Assembly (NCBI RefSeq): GCF_049651805.1
Contig: NZ_JBASCU010000022.1
Location: 1-64,000, forward strand
DNA length: 64,000 bases
Origin: Pseudolysinimonas_A sp049651805
Lineage (GTDB): Bacteria > Actinomycetota > Actinomycetes > Actinomycetales > Microbacteriaceae
Direction: 5' to 3'
The notes below the pieces were generated by a model. That model did no database searches. It had not been told where the DNA came from and was given only the letters and a program-made list of their open reading frames with translations. Position numbers and translations under genes: made by a program. Of the stretch, positions 17,637 to 26,114 are shown one piece after another. Numbering within the stretch: position 1 is the stretch's first letter; each line of letters starts with the position of its first letter.

Positions 17637-19301
17637 CTAGGTGAGGGAAGCCGACGGCAGGTCGAACCAGCGCAGCCGTTCGAGATCGTCGCCGAGGTCG
17701 GCATCCGTCGCCTGCGGAACCGTGTCGGCATCCGGCAGTGACGCGAACAGCGCCCGCGCATGCTCGAGGTAGTCGGCGAGCACCGACTCGGGCGCGGTGT
17801 CGTCGTGCCGCGGGAACGTCATCCGCCCGTCGGCGTCATAGCCCACATCGCTGAGCCGCAGCGGGGGCTCGACCGGGCCGTTCTCGTGTCGCCACAGGCC
17901 AGTCTCGAGTGAGAACCGGTATTGCGGCACGAGCTTCCACCCGAAGTCGGCGACCAGTTCGACCGCCTGCACGATGTAGCGGAACACCGTCTCGCTGATG
18001 AAGTAGTTGAAGTTGACGCGCACCCAGCCGGGCTTGATTCCCTCGCAGCCGCGGGCGATCTCGCGTTCGTACTCGTGCGAGGTCTCGATGTCGATGCCGA
18101 GCAGCCGGTGTCCGTACGGCCCGGCGCACGAGCATCCGCCCCTCGACTGGATGCCGAACAGGTCGTTGAGGATCGCGACGACCGCGTTGTGGTGCAGGTA
18201 CTTGCCGCCGGGGCGCTTCACGACGAACGAGATGATCGACAGCCGCTCCGCCTCGGGATTGCCGAGCACCTGGATGTTCGGGTGCTGCTTCCACGACGCC
18301 ATCGCGCGCGCCAAGAAGTCGTCTTCGACGGCGCGGATCGTGTCGACACCGACGGCATCCTTGAGCCCGAACACCAGGCCCGCGCGGATCGACTCGATGA
18401 TCGCCGGCGTTCCGCCCTCCTCGCGATGCGCGGGGTCGGCGAGGTAGCGGTGCTCGAGCTGGTTCACGTAGGCGACGGTGCCGCCGCCCACGACATCCGG
18501 AACGGAGTTGGTGAGGATGCGGCGGTGCGCGATCAGCACGCCGGGGGTTCCCGGCCCGCCGATGAACTTGTGCGGCGAGAGGAACACCGCGTCGAAGTCG
18601 CCCGCGGCGACGTCGATGTCGACGTACGGGGCGGCGGCCGCGAAGTCCCAGAGGGCGAGGGCTCCGTGATCGTGCAGGATGCGGGTGACGAGTGAGGTGT
18701 CGGTGATGATGCCGGTCACGTTGCTCGCGGCGCTGAACGAGCCGATCTTGAGCGGGCGCTCTGCGTACTGCTCCAGGGCCGCAGTCAGCGCGTCGATGTC
18801 GACGTGCCCGTCGGCATCCTCGGGGATCGTCACCACGTCGGCGATCGACTCGCGCCACGGCAGCTCGTTGCTGTGGTGCTCGAACGGGCCGATGAAGACG
18901 ACCGGCTTCTCGGCGGGCGGGATGATGGCGCTCAGCCCGTAAGTGCGGTCGAGGTCGGCCGGGATGCGCAACCCCAGGATGCCGACCAGCTTGTCGATCG
19001 CGGCCGTCGACCCGCTGCCGGTGAAGATCACCACGGTGTCGTCGGTGCCGTGCACGCTGCGGCGGATGGCGGCGCGGGCATCCTCCCGCAGGCGCGTCGT
19101 CTGCAACCCGGTGCCGGAAGATTCGGTGTGGGTGTTCGCGTAGCGCGGCTGCACCTCGTCGCGGATGAAATCCTCGATGAAGGTCAGCGACCGGCCGCTC
19201 GCTGTGTAGTCGGCGTACGTCACGCGGCGGGATCCGAACGGCCCGGGCATCACCTGGTCGTCGCCGATCACCGATTCCCGGATGCGGTCGAGCAGAGTCA
19301 T
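17637..19301 (-). CDS. PLP-dependent class V aminotransferase / cysteine desulfurase-like enzyme
   Basis: A 554-residue enzyme. The PLP lysine is K245 in FLSPHKFIGGPGTPG, preceded by the LWDFAAAAPYVDID aspartate region; C390 and C392 in RGGCSCAGP occupy the place of the catalytic cysteine loop of cysteine desulfurases. The first residues include TYADYTASG, typical of the long class V variants, and about 130 residues at the C-terminus exceed the usual 400-residue size. It may mobilise sulfur from cysteine, or act on another amino acid. Its ATG overlaps the HepT stop by 4 bp, so it is translated as the third gene of the MntA-HepT unit. Confidence 0.85.
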   Translation of the reverse strand: MTLLDRIRESVIGDDQVMPGPFGSRRVTYADYTASGRSLTFIEDFIRDEVQPRYANTHTESSGTGLQTTRLREDARAAIRRSVHGTDDTVVIFTGSGSTAAIDKLVGILGLRIPADLDRTYGLSAIIPPAEKPVVFIGPFEHHSNELPWRESIADVVTIPEDADGHVDIDALTAALEQYAERPLKIGSFSAASNVTGIITDTSLVTRILHDHGALALWDFAAAAPYVDIDVAAGDFDAVFLSPHKFIGGPGTPGVLIAHRRILTNSVPDVVGGGTVAYVNQLEHRYLADPAHREEGGTPAIIESIRAGLVFGLKDAVGVDTIRAVEDDFLARAMASWKQHPNIQVLGNPEAERLSIISFVVKRPGGKYLHHNAVVAILNDLFGIQSRGGCSCAGPYGHRLLGIDIETSHEYEREIARGCEGIKPGWVRVNFNYFISETVFRYIVQAVELVADFGWKLVPQYRFSLETGLWRHENGPVEPPLRLSDVGYDADGRMTFPRHDDTAPESVLADYLEHARALFASLPDADTVPQATDADLGDDLERLRWFDLPSASLT

Positions 19302-19645
19302 GGCGTGCCCTCCAGGTCTTCGGCGGCGGTGCGCAGCTGGGCGACTTGTGCGGCGAAGGCTGCGACGTCCTTCTCAAGGATCGTGCGCAGCACGTCGCGG
19401 TCGACGAAACCGTACTCGTGGGCGATCCGGTTTCGCGTCCCCTTGATCCTGCGCCAGAGCGGATCGGGAATCACGGACGCGCGCAGGGGCTCGCTGACAT
19501 GGGCGACGCTGTCGATCGCGGCCGAAAGGCGCAGCGCAGCTGCGTCAAGGACGAGTTGGCTGTCGGCGGTCGCCTGCAAATGAGCCGCGACGATCTCGAG
19601 GTGGCTCGCTGCATCCGCGATCCAGTCCCGGTCTGTGCGTTTCAT
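19298..19645 (-). CDS. hepT: HepT-like HEPN ribonuclease toxin
   Basis: A 115-residue all-helical protein with the HEPN active-site pattern R71-N-R-I-A-H76-E-Y78 (the RX4-6H motif plus Tyr). In characterised MntA/HepT systems the Tyr is modified with AMP by the MntA antitoxin. The gene overlaps the nucleotidyltransferase by 4 bp upstream and the PLP enzyme by 4 bp downstream. Known HepT proteins cleave RNA or tRNA ends. Confidence 0.88.
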   Translation of the reverse strand: MKRTDRDWIADAASHLEIVAAHLQATADSQLVLDAAALRLSAAIDSVAHVSEPLRASVIPDPLWRRIKGTRNRIAHEYGFVDRDVLRTILEKDVAAFAAQVAQLRTAAEDLEGTP

Positions 19646-20133
19646 AGCGGCACCGACCGGGCGACGAGTTCCGGCAGCACATCGGCCTTGACCAGGTGCT
19701 CGGGAACGACGTCTACCGGAACGCCCAAGAGGTCGGAGAGCTCGAGCCCCAATCCGGTGATCTCGAAGAGACCTGCAGATGGCATCCGCACCAAGAGGTC
19801 GACGTCGCTGCTGTCGTCGTCTTCGCCGAGGGCGACCGACCCGAACACGCGCAGGTTCGTGGCGCCGGCTCCACGCGCGATGTCGCGCACGTCTCGGCGA
19901 TGCGCGATCAGACGCCGCCCGATCGGCCCGCGAGCGAGTCGCGCTCGAGCCCGGGCGGTGCGAAGCATCTGCGAGACGGCCGGTTGGGTGACGCCGAGAA
20001 CCTCGGCGATTTCGCTCTGGCTGTGACCCTGTTCTACCGCGCGGACGACCGCTCGCTGCAGTTGTTCCGCGGCGCGATCACGTTCGCGGTCGGCTTCGGC
20101 CAGCTGGAGCAGTGCTGGATCTGCGGGCGGCAT
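19642..20133 (-). CDS. mntA: MntA-like nucleotidyltransferase antitoxin with N-terminal HTH
   Basis: A 163-residue two-domain protein. Residues about 33-62 form a helix-turn-helix (SEIAEVLGVTQPAVSQML). Residues 93-160 are a minimal nucleotidyltransferase with GSVALGEDDDSSDVDLLV: G98-S99 and D110, D112. Known MntA proteins add AMP to the HepT tyrosine. The HTH suggests that it also binds its own promoter, located in the AT-richer region 20134-20165. First gene of a three-gene unit. Confidence 0.88.
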   Translation of the reverse strand: MPPADPALLQLAEADRERDRAAEQLQRAVVRAVEQGHSQSEIAEVLGVTQPAVSQMLRTARARARLARGPIGRRLIAHRRDVRDIARGAGATNLRVFGSVALGEDDDSSDVDLLVRMPSAGLFEITGLGLELSDLLGVPVDVVPEHLVKADVLPELVARSVPL

Positions 20134-20399
20134 CCGATCCTCCTTGCCATAAGCAAGGTTATACCTGGCCGGTCAGATGCACACCCCGTGCGGACAAGTG
20201 CGAGCAGTCGCGGCCCGGGCAGATAGGTGAGCCACGGTGGGCGGTGCTCAACGCCAGGCCCGTACGGTCGGCGACGTAGAAGCTGCCGCCGAGCGAGACG
20301 CGAGCATCCACGTCGCTCGCTGGCAGCCACTTGCGGAAGGCCGCGTCCGTGCTTCTTGCCCGCTTCGAAAGGATTGCACCCGGGCATCATCGGCGACAG
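20134..20399. other. Intergenic sequence with mntA promoter and undefined coding debris
   Basis: The 412 bp between mntA and the next gene hold an AT-richer start (CCTTGCCATAAGCAAGGTTATACC, written here as 20140-20163, with a short CTTGC/GCAAG inverted repeat) that is a good place for the mntA promoter and autoregulation. The rest to 20399 has codon-like bias on both strands but no start with ribosome site and no family that I recognise; it joins the SDR fragment at 20400. Confidence 0.5.
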
Positions 20400-20531
20400 C
20401 CCGTTCTGGGCGGGCCGGGCGGCGAGCTCGCGACTATGGCCGACGTCGTCGACGCCGTCCTGTTCCTCCTGCGCAATCGAGGAGTCTCCGGCACGCAGCT
20501 CTACGTCGACCGCGGATGGGCACTCACGTAG
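20400..20531 (+). pseudogene. C-terminal fragment of a short-chain dehydrogenase
   Basis: The last 43 codons before TAG 20531 read GGELATMADVVDAVLFLL, then RNRGVSGTQLYVDRGWALT. This is the end of an SDR: the helix DVxDAVLFLL and the SGxxxxVDGGW terminus, with Arg replacing the second Gly. The Rossmann fold and catalytic YxxxK are missing upstream. It faces the intact SDR at 20546-21295 across 14 bp. Confidence 0.65.
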
Positions 20532-20545
20532 CGGTACGGGAAGGA

Positions 20546-21295
20546 TCAGTTGCGCACCCGAAGATGCGTCACCCCGCCGTCGACCTCGAGTGCGGTGCCC
20601 GTCGTCGCGCTCGACCGCGGGCTCGCCAGGAACACGATCGCATCCGCCACCTCGCGCGGGGTGACCATGCGCCCGATCGCCTGGCGCGCATCCATCGCCG
20701 CACGTTCGGCCACGGGGTCGTCGAAGGTCTGCAGCAGGCGGTCGACGAATTCGGTCGCGACGGTGCCGGGGCTCACCGCGTTCACCCGGATGCCCTCGCC
20801 GACGTGATCGGTCGCCATGGCGAACGTGAGCGACAGCACGGCGCCCTTGGATGCCGAATACAGCGCCCGACGCGGCAGGCCGTTGAGGGCGGCGATCGAG
20901 CAAACGTTGACGACCGCGGCGTGGTCGGACCGCCGCAGCCACGGCAGCACGGCGGCGGTCACCCGAGCCATGCCGGTGACGTTGACGTCGAGCACGCGCG
21001 CCCAGTCGGCGTCGTCGTTTTCTTCGACCGTGCCGACGGCGGCGATCCCCGCGTTGTTGACGAGGATGTCGAGGCCGCCGAACTCCGCGGTCAGCGCCTC
21101 GACGGCAGCCGCGATGGAGGCCCGATCGCGCACGTCGACGGCGTACCCGTGCAGCCCGTCGGGCAGCTCATCCACCGACAGGTCGAACACGCACACCGTC
21201 GCACCCTGGGCGGCGAGGGTGCGGGCGGTCTCCGCGCCGATACCCGCCGCTCCCCCGGTGACGACGGCGACGAGACCGTCGAGGTCCCGTGTCAT
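20546..21295 (-). CDS. SDR oxidoreductase, probable 2-keto-3-deoxy-L-fuconate 4-dehydrogenase
   Basis: A 249-residue classical SDR: TGGAAGIG for NAD binding, NNAG, catalytic Ser near VCSIA, Y-x-x-x-K in YSASK, and a terminal VDGGVT. In the bacterial non-phosphorylative L-fucose pathway an SDR oxidises 2-keto-3-deoxy-L-fuconate before hydrolytic cleavage. That role fits because the gene overlaps the FAH-family hydrolase by 4 bp and is the last gene of the fucose operon. Family certain; substrate inferred from neighbours. Confidence 0.82.
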   Translation of the reverse strand: MTRDLDGLVAVVTGGAAGIGAETARTLAAQGATVCVFDLSVDELPDGLHGYAVDVRDRASIAAAVEALTAEFGGLDILVNNAGIAAVGTVEENDDADWARVLDVNVTGMARVTAAVLPWLRRSDHAAVVNVCSIAALNGLPRRALYSASKGAVLSLTFAMATDHVGEGIRVNAVSPGTVATEFVDRLLQTFDDPVAERAAMDARQAIGRMVTPREVADAIVFLASPRSSATTGTALEVDGGVTHLRVRN

Positions 21296-22140
21296 GCGGC
21301 CACCAGCGTCTGGCGTGCCCGGCCGAGTCCGTCGATCTCGAGCTCTACGACATCCCCCGCTCGCAGGTAGGGCTGATCGGCACGCCCGAGTGCGACGCCC
21401 GACGGGGTGCCGGTGTTGATGAGGTCGCCGGGGTGCAGCACCATGAACTGGCTCAGGTACCAGATGAGGTAGGGCACATCGAAGATCATGTCGGAGGTGT
21501 TGCCGCTCTGCATCTGCCGGCCGTTGACCCAGAGCCGCAGCTCGAGGGCGCGGGGATCTTCCACCTCGTCAGCGGTCACCAGGTGCGGCCCGAGCGGGTT
21601 GAAGGTCTCGCAGCTCTTGCCTTTGTCCCACTGGCCGCCGCGCTCGAGCTGGAACTCGCGCTCCGAGACATCGTGCGACACGACGTAACCGGCAATGAGG
21701 GCTTCAGCCTCGGTAGGGGATGCGAGATAGCGTGCCTCACCCGCCAGCACGACGCCGAGTTCGACCTCCCAGTCGGTCTTCACCGAACCACGCGGGATGA
21801 GCACGTCGTCGAACGGGCCGACCACCGTCGAGGGGTCTTTGAGGAACAGCACCGGTTCGGCGGGGATCTCGGCGCCCGTCTCTTCGACGTGCCCGCGGTA
21901 GTTCAGCCCGATGCAGACGATCTTCCCCGGCTGCACCGGCGCGGCCACCCGCATCCCGGCCGCGCCGGCCAGTTCGGTCAGTGTCCCGCGGGCGAGTGCC
22001 TCCGAGACGGCACGGATGCCGTCGGCGGCGAAGAAGGCGCGATCGATCGCAGGGGTGATGGGTCGCAGATCGAAACTGCGCCCCACGACCTGCACCACCG
22101 GGATCTGAGCGGTCGGGTCTCCGAGCTGTCCGAGGATCAC
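21292..22140 (-). CDS. Fumarylacetoacetate hydrolase family, probable 2,4-diketo-3-deoxy-L-fuconate hydrolase
   Basis: A 282-residue FAH-fold protein from GTG 22140, overlapping the preceding lactonase stop (GTGA). Motifs KIVCIGLNYRGHVEETG, DWEVELGVVLAG (metal-binding Glu residues), GYVVSHDVSEREFQ and GDLINTGTPSGVALG are all present. In the L-fucose route this family splits 2,4-diketo-3-deoxy-L-fuconate to pyruvate and L-lactate. A longer upstream frame exists but runs into the lactonase gene and lacks a ribosome site. Confidence 0.85.
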   Translation of the reverse strand: MILGQLGDPTAQIPVVQVVGRSFDLRPITPAIDRAFFAADGIRAVSEALARGTLTELAGAAGMRVAAPVQPGKIVCIGLNYRGHVEETGAEIPAEPVLFLKDPSTVVGPFDDVLIPRGSVKTDWEVELGVVLAGEARYLASPTEAEALIAGYVVSHDVSEREFQLERGGQWDKGKSCETFNPLGPHLVTADEVEDPRALELRLWVNGRQMQSGNTSDMIFDVPYLIWYLSQFMVLHPGDLINTGTPSGVALGRADQPYLRAGDVVELEIDGLGRARQTLVAA

Positions 22141-23003
22141 ACCGCGTCCTTGCGAGTGCGCGCCAGGTAGACGCTCTCGGCGGTTCCGCTCCACACGGCG
22201 GCGGCATCCTCGGCGCTGAGGGCGGCGAGCACCTCGGTCACGATGTCGAGCCACCGCTCGAACCCACCTCCGAGGTTGAGCACGGGCCAGTCGCTGCCGA
22301 ACATGCAGCGGGTCGGGCCGAACGCCTCGAGGGCGTGGTTCAACCAGGGGGCGAGCGCGACGCCCGTGCGCAGGCCTGGTGCGGCCTCGGTGAGCAGGCC
22401 CGACAGCTTCACGACGACGTTCGGCAGGGCCGCGAGGCGCGTCATGTCAGCCGCCCACGACGAGAAGGCGTCGGCCGCGATCGTGGGCTTGCCGAGGTGG
22501 TCGAGTACGAACTGCACCTCGGGGCACCGCTCGACCAGATCGATCACCGCCGGAAAGTGCAGCTGGCGGATGCACAGATCCATCGTGAAGTCGTGGGCGG
22601 CGAGCGCCTGCACGCCCCGTACGAAGTCGGGGGAGGTCGCGACCTCCGGCGGCTCGTCCTGAAGCAGGCGACGCACACCTGCCACGAGCGGCAGGTCCGC
22701 GAGCGCCGCGAGGTGCGGGGGCAACGCGACGGGCACCTCGAGGGGGGCGAACGCCACGATGGCTTCGACGCGGGCGCTGTCGGTGGCCAGCCCCGAGAAC
22801 CAGCGCGCCTCGGCGAGACCCTGCTCGGGCAGGCAGTCGGCCTGCACGGCGACGATCGCGTCGGCGGCCCATCCCGTCGCCCCGAGATCGCGCGGCAGGT
22901 GGGAGGGCTGAAGCAGCGCGTCGGCTTCGTCGAGCCATGGGTTGCTGAGGCCTTCGCGGTCCCAGAAGTGCACGTGGCTGTCGATAATGCGGGGCTTGTT
23001 CAC
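22137..23003 (-). CDS. Amidohydrolase (COG3618), probable L-fucono-1,5-lactonase
   Basis: A 288-residue TIM-barrel hydrolase. It begins RIIDSHVHFWD (HxH metal ligands at about residues 9-11), then GVRRLLQDEPPE, FVLDHLGKP (His ligand), VVKLSGL and MFGSDWPVLN (catalytic Asp). This subgroup includes L-fuconolactone and L-rhamnonolactone hydrolases. It stands between the binding protein and the FAH hydrolase in the fucose operon. A paralogue with the same motifs lies at 53473-54306. Confidence 0.83.
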   Translation of the reverse strand: MNKPRIIDSHVHFWDREGLSNPWLDEADALLQPSHLPRDLGATGWAADAIVAVQADCLPEQGLAEARWFSGLATDSARVEAIVAFAPLEVPVALPPHLAALADLPLVAGVRRLLQDEPPEVATSPDFVRGVQALAAHDFTMDLCIRQLHFPAVIDLVERCPEVQFVLDHLGKPTIAADAFSSWAADMTRLAALPNVVVKLSGLLTEAAPGLRTGVALAPWLNHALEAFGPTRCMFGSDWPVLNLGGGFERWLDIVTEVLAALSAEDAAAVWSGTAESVYLARTRKDAV

Positions 23004-23110
23004 TCGATACCTTCAGAAATTCGTCAGTACGCCCGTACGGCCGCCGTGTCGGTCGAGGTGGGGGAGACTCGACCGACACGACGGCGCGTGTCGGGGGATA
23101 CCGGCCGGTG

Positions 23111-24052
23111 TTACTGGAAGTCGGCCGCGTTCTCGATCGTCACCATTTCGGTACCGGTGTCGATGAGGTCGGGGATGTCCACTCCGCTTGCGGCGTCGAA
23201 CGCCGCCTTCACGCCGAGTTCACCCATCTTTGCCGGGAACTGCGCGACGGATGCCGTCTGGTCACCCGCGAGAATCGCAGCGACCTCGTCGGGCGACGCG
23301 TCGAATCCGACGGTGATCAGACCCGAGAGACCGGCCGACTTGACCGCCTCCAGCGCGCCGAGCAGCGGGGGTCCGCAGGCCGCGTAGATGGCCGTCAGGC
23401 CCGGGTTGGCCGTGATGATGTCCTGACCGGCGTCGAGACCCTTGGTCTGGTCGCAGTCGGTCGGAACCGTGGCCACGACCTCGGCAGCGTCACCGAGCGT
23501 GTCGAGCATGCCATCGACGCGGGCGTCGAGCGACGGGTTGCCCAAGACGCCTTGGAGGATGGCGATGGTGGCGCCCTCCGGCAGGTTCTCGGAAAGCCAG
23601 GTGCCGGCGAGCTGACCACCGACGTAGTTGTCGGTCGTGACCACCGCGGTCTTGCCGTCCCAGTCCGGAATGTCGTTGTCGATGAGGATGACCTCGATCC
23701 CGGCGTCGACGGCCTTCTGCAGCTCGTCGGCGAGCGCGGGGCTCGTCGGCGTGATCGCGATCGCGTCGACACCCTGAGTGACGAACGACTGGATCGCGGC
23801 GATCATGCCCTCGTCGTCGGTTCCGCTCTCGCCCTGGGCGAAGATGACCTCCGCGCCGGGTTCGGCTTCGTCCCACGCCTTCGCGGCATCGGCCATGATG
23901 TCGAAGAAGTCGACCGGGAACTTGGTGGCGAACCCGATGAGGATCACATCGTCTTCACCTTCGGTGGCGGGCGTGTTACACGCTGTCAGCGACAGCGCAA
24001 CGGCTGCTGCAGCGACAGCTGCGGCAACGCGCAAATAACGCATCTTCTTCAT
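23111..24052 (-). CDS. Sugar ABC transporter substrate-binding lipoprotein (RbsB-like)
   Basis: A 313-residue type I periplasmic binding protein with lipobox SLTAC (Cys25). The sequence has the RbsB pattern AIAITPTSPALADELQKAVDAG and IEVILIDNDIPDWDGKTAVV (split here), and a C-terminal VTIENAADFQ. Fits an importer for L-fucose or a related sugar with the next two genes upstream. The ATPase stop is 53 bp away. Confidence 0.88.
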   Translation of the reverse strand: MKKMRYLRVAAAVAAAAVALSLTACNTPATEGEDDVILIGFATKFPVDFFDIMADAAKAWDEAEPGAEVIFAQGESGTDDEGMIAAIQSFVTQGVDAIAITPTSPALADELQKAVDAGIEVILIDNDIPDWDGKTAVVTTDNYVGGQLAGTWLSENLPEGATIAILQGVLGNPSLDARVDGMLDTLGDAAEVVATVPTDCDQTKGLDAGQDIITANPGLTAIYAACGPPLLGALEAVKSAGLSGLITVGFDASPDEVAAILAGDQTASVAQFPAKMGELGVKAAFDAASGVDIPDLIDTGTEMVTIENAADFQ

Positions 24053-24105
24053 CGCATTCCTTTTCTTGGTTGAGGTGGTTGCCGGGGTTCTGGGGTCGGG
24101 CGTCG

Positions 24106-24855
24106 CTAGTCGTCTCCTCCGACGATGAGCGAGACCAGACGAGATCGATTCGCTGGGGTGGGCACTTCTTCACCGACCACGCGGCCCCGGCGCATGACGA
24201 CCGCGCGGTCGGCGAGTTCCATCACGTGATCCATGGCGTGCGAGATGACGATCACCGCGCACCCTTCGTCACGGAGTCTGAGGATGAGGTCGAGCACCTG
24301 GCGCGACTCCCGAAGGCCGAGCGCGGCCGTCGGCTCGTCGAGGATGACGACGCGCGACGCGAAGGCCGCTGTCCGTGCCACGGCGATCGCCTGCCGCTGA
24401 CCACCCGACATCATGCCGACTTGCGCCGAGCGGTGCGGAAGGTTGATCTTCAGCCGCCCGACCAGTTCCGACGAGTGCGCCACCATCTGCTTCTGCCGCA
24501 TCCAGCGCAGCCCGCGGGGCAACCAGGTCGGCACCGCCTCTTCGCGGCCGACGAAGAAGTTGGCCGTCGTGTCGAAGTTGTCGAAGAGGGCGAGGTCCTG
24601 ATAGACCGTCTCGATGCCGGCGGCGCGGGCGGTCGCCGGACTCGTCATGGTGAGCGGCTCGCCGTTCAGCTCGATGCTGCCGGTGTCGAGCCGGTGCACG
24701 CCGCTGATGCACTTGATGAGGGTCGACTTGCCGGCCCCGTTGTCGCCGAGCAGGGCGAGGATCTCGCCGGCGTTCACCTGCAGCGACACGTCGTCGAGGG
24801 CGAGCACGGCGCCGAAGCGCTTCGTCGCGTTCGTGATGGCGAGGGTCGGGGTCAT
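24106..24855 (-). CDS. Sugar ABC transporter ATP-binding protein
   Basis: A 249-residue single-domain ATPase from ATG 24855 (overlapping the permease stop). Walker A GDNGAGKS, signature MSGGQRQ, Walker B VVILDEPTAALG, switch His in VISHAMDHV. Belongs to the same class as the ATPase at 8431-9183, with the same single domain, and serves the RbsB-like protein and permease on either side. Confidence 0.92.
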   Translation of the reverse strand: MTPTLAITNATKRFGAVLALDDVSLQVNAGEILALLGDNGAGKSTLIKCISGVHRLDTGSIELNGEPLTMTSPATARAAGIETVYQDLALFDNFDTTANFFVGREEAVPTWLPRGLRWMRQKQMVAHSSELVGRLKINLPHRSAQVGMMSGGQRQAIAVARTAAFASRVVILDEPTAALGLRESRQVLDLILRLRDEGCAVIVISHAMDHVMELADRAVVMRRGRVVGEEVPTPANRSRLVSLIVGGDD

Positions 24856-25922
24856 GCCGCGGCCGCCTTGAGCACTCGGAACCGCGCCTCGAGGCGAGTG
24901 CGGATGACATCGGATTCGACGGCGAGCACGATGACGACGCCGATCACGATGAGCTGTAGGAAGGCTTCGACGTTCAGCAGGTTCATGCCGTTGCGGATGA
25001 CGCCGATCATGAGGGCACCGATGAGCGCGTTGCCGACGTTGCCCCGGCCGCCGAGGAAGCTGGCGCCGCCGATGACGACCGCGGCGATCGCGTCGAGTTC
25101 GGCGAGCTGACCGAAGGTCGGCGAACCGGCGTTCAGTCGTCCTGCGGTGACGATGGCCGCGACGCCGGCGAGCAGGCCGCTCATGATGTACACCGACACG
25201 ATCACGCCGTTGCGGGGTACGCCGAGCCGGCGCGCGCCTTCGGGGCTGCCGCCGACGGCGTAGATCCAGCGGCCCCACACCAGGTTGCGCAGCATGAGGG
25301 TGACGACGATCGCGACGCCCGCGACGAGGAAAGCCGCGTTGGGGAACCAGGATGCCAGCCAGGCCGCCGAGCCGCCGCCCATCGTCGTGACGATCTCGGG
25401 CATTCCCGAGACCGGCTGACCGCCGGCGAGACCGAGGGCGAGACCGCGCGCGATGCTCAGGGTGGCGAGGGTGATGATGAAGGGATGCGGCAGACGGCCG
25501 TACACGTAGCCGAAGCCGTTGACCGCGCCGACCATCGCACCGGCGAACAGCATGGCGAGGATCGTGGCGAAGCCGGAGTTCGTCTCGGCGTAGACCAGCG
25601 CCCCCACGACTGCCGAGAGGGCGAGCGTCGACCCGACCGACAGGTCGATGCCGCGGGTGAGGATGACGAGCAACTGTCCCATGGCGAGGATCGCGATCGC
25701 GGCGCTCTGCGTGAGCACGTTGCCCAGGTTGCCCGGGGTGAAGAACACCGGCGACAGTCCCGCGAGCACCGCGATCATGATCACGAGGATCAGGAAGGGG
25801 CCCAGGCGCAGCATCCACAGCAGTGCGCCCACCAACCGGGCGCGTGCAGCCTCCGGTGCCGTGTCGGCGACCGGCGGCCGAGCATCCTCGGTCGGTGTGA
25901 GAGTGGGGCGGGGGTCAGACAC
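24852..25922 (-). CDS. Sugar ABC transporter permease (CUT2, RbsC-like)
   Basis: A 356-residue membrane protein starting at GTG 25922, 9 nt after AAGGAGG. About 45 hydrophilic residues lead into ten helices with ILTRGIDLSVGSTLALS and YAVGGSPEGARRLGV, the conserved CUT2 permease motifs. First gene of the six-gene fucose operon and divergent from the GntR regulator. Confidence 0.9.
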   Translation of the reverse strand: MSDPRPTLTPTEDARPPVADTAPEAARARLVGALLWMLRLGPFLILVIMIAVLAGLSPVFFTPGNLGNVLTQSAAIAILAMGQLLVILTRGIDLSVGSTLALSAVVGALVYAETNSGFATILAMLFAGAMVGAVNGFGYVYGRLPHPFIITLATLSIARGLALGLAGGQPVSGMPEIVTTMGGGSAAWLASWFPNAAFLVAGVAIVVTLMLRNLVWGRWIYAVGGSPEGARRLGVPRNGVIVSVYIMSGLLAGVAAIVTAGRLNAGSPTFGQLAELDAIAAVVIGGASFLGGRGNVGNALIGALMIGVIRNGMNLLNVEAFLQLIVIGVVIVLAVESDVIRTRLEARFRVLKAAAA

Positions 25923-25966
25923 TCGAAACAGCCTCCTTGCTGAATGGGGCGACTCTAACCACAAAA

Positions 25967-26085
25967 TCATCTGATGTCTAGCGCCGTGGCGCCTCAGTTT
26001 CCTGTCGCCTTGCCGGGTTTCCTCGGTAAAGGTCAGATTTATCGACCTGTACTCGTCCGACGAGTCGGCCAGATTTCATCTGATC
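25967..26085. promoter_or_regulatory. Two TCATCTGAT sites between fucose operon and its GntR regulator
   Basis: TCATCTGAT occurs at 25967-25975 (as the palindrome CATCTGATG) and again at 26076-26084, one near each divergent start. The two copies are 109 bp apart, in the AT-richest part of the gap. This layout is expected for an FCD-type GntR regulator that represses the transporter operon and itself. Confidence 0.5.
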
Positions 26086-26114
26086 TATCGGCGGAACGTG
26101 CCTATCATGGCGAC

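Noticed and set aside
24856..25818. Upstream extension of the ATPase frame through the permease gene
   Set aside because: It is an out-of-frame reading of the permease; ATG 24855 overlaps the permease stop and starts a normal ATPase N-terminus.
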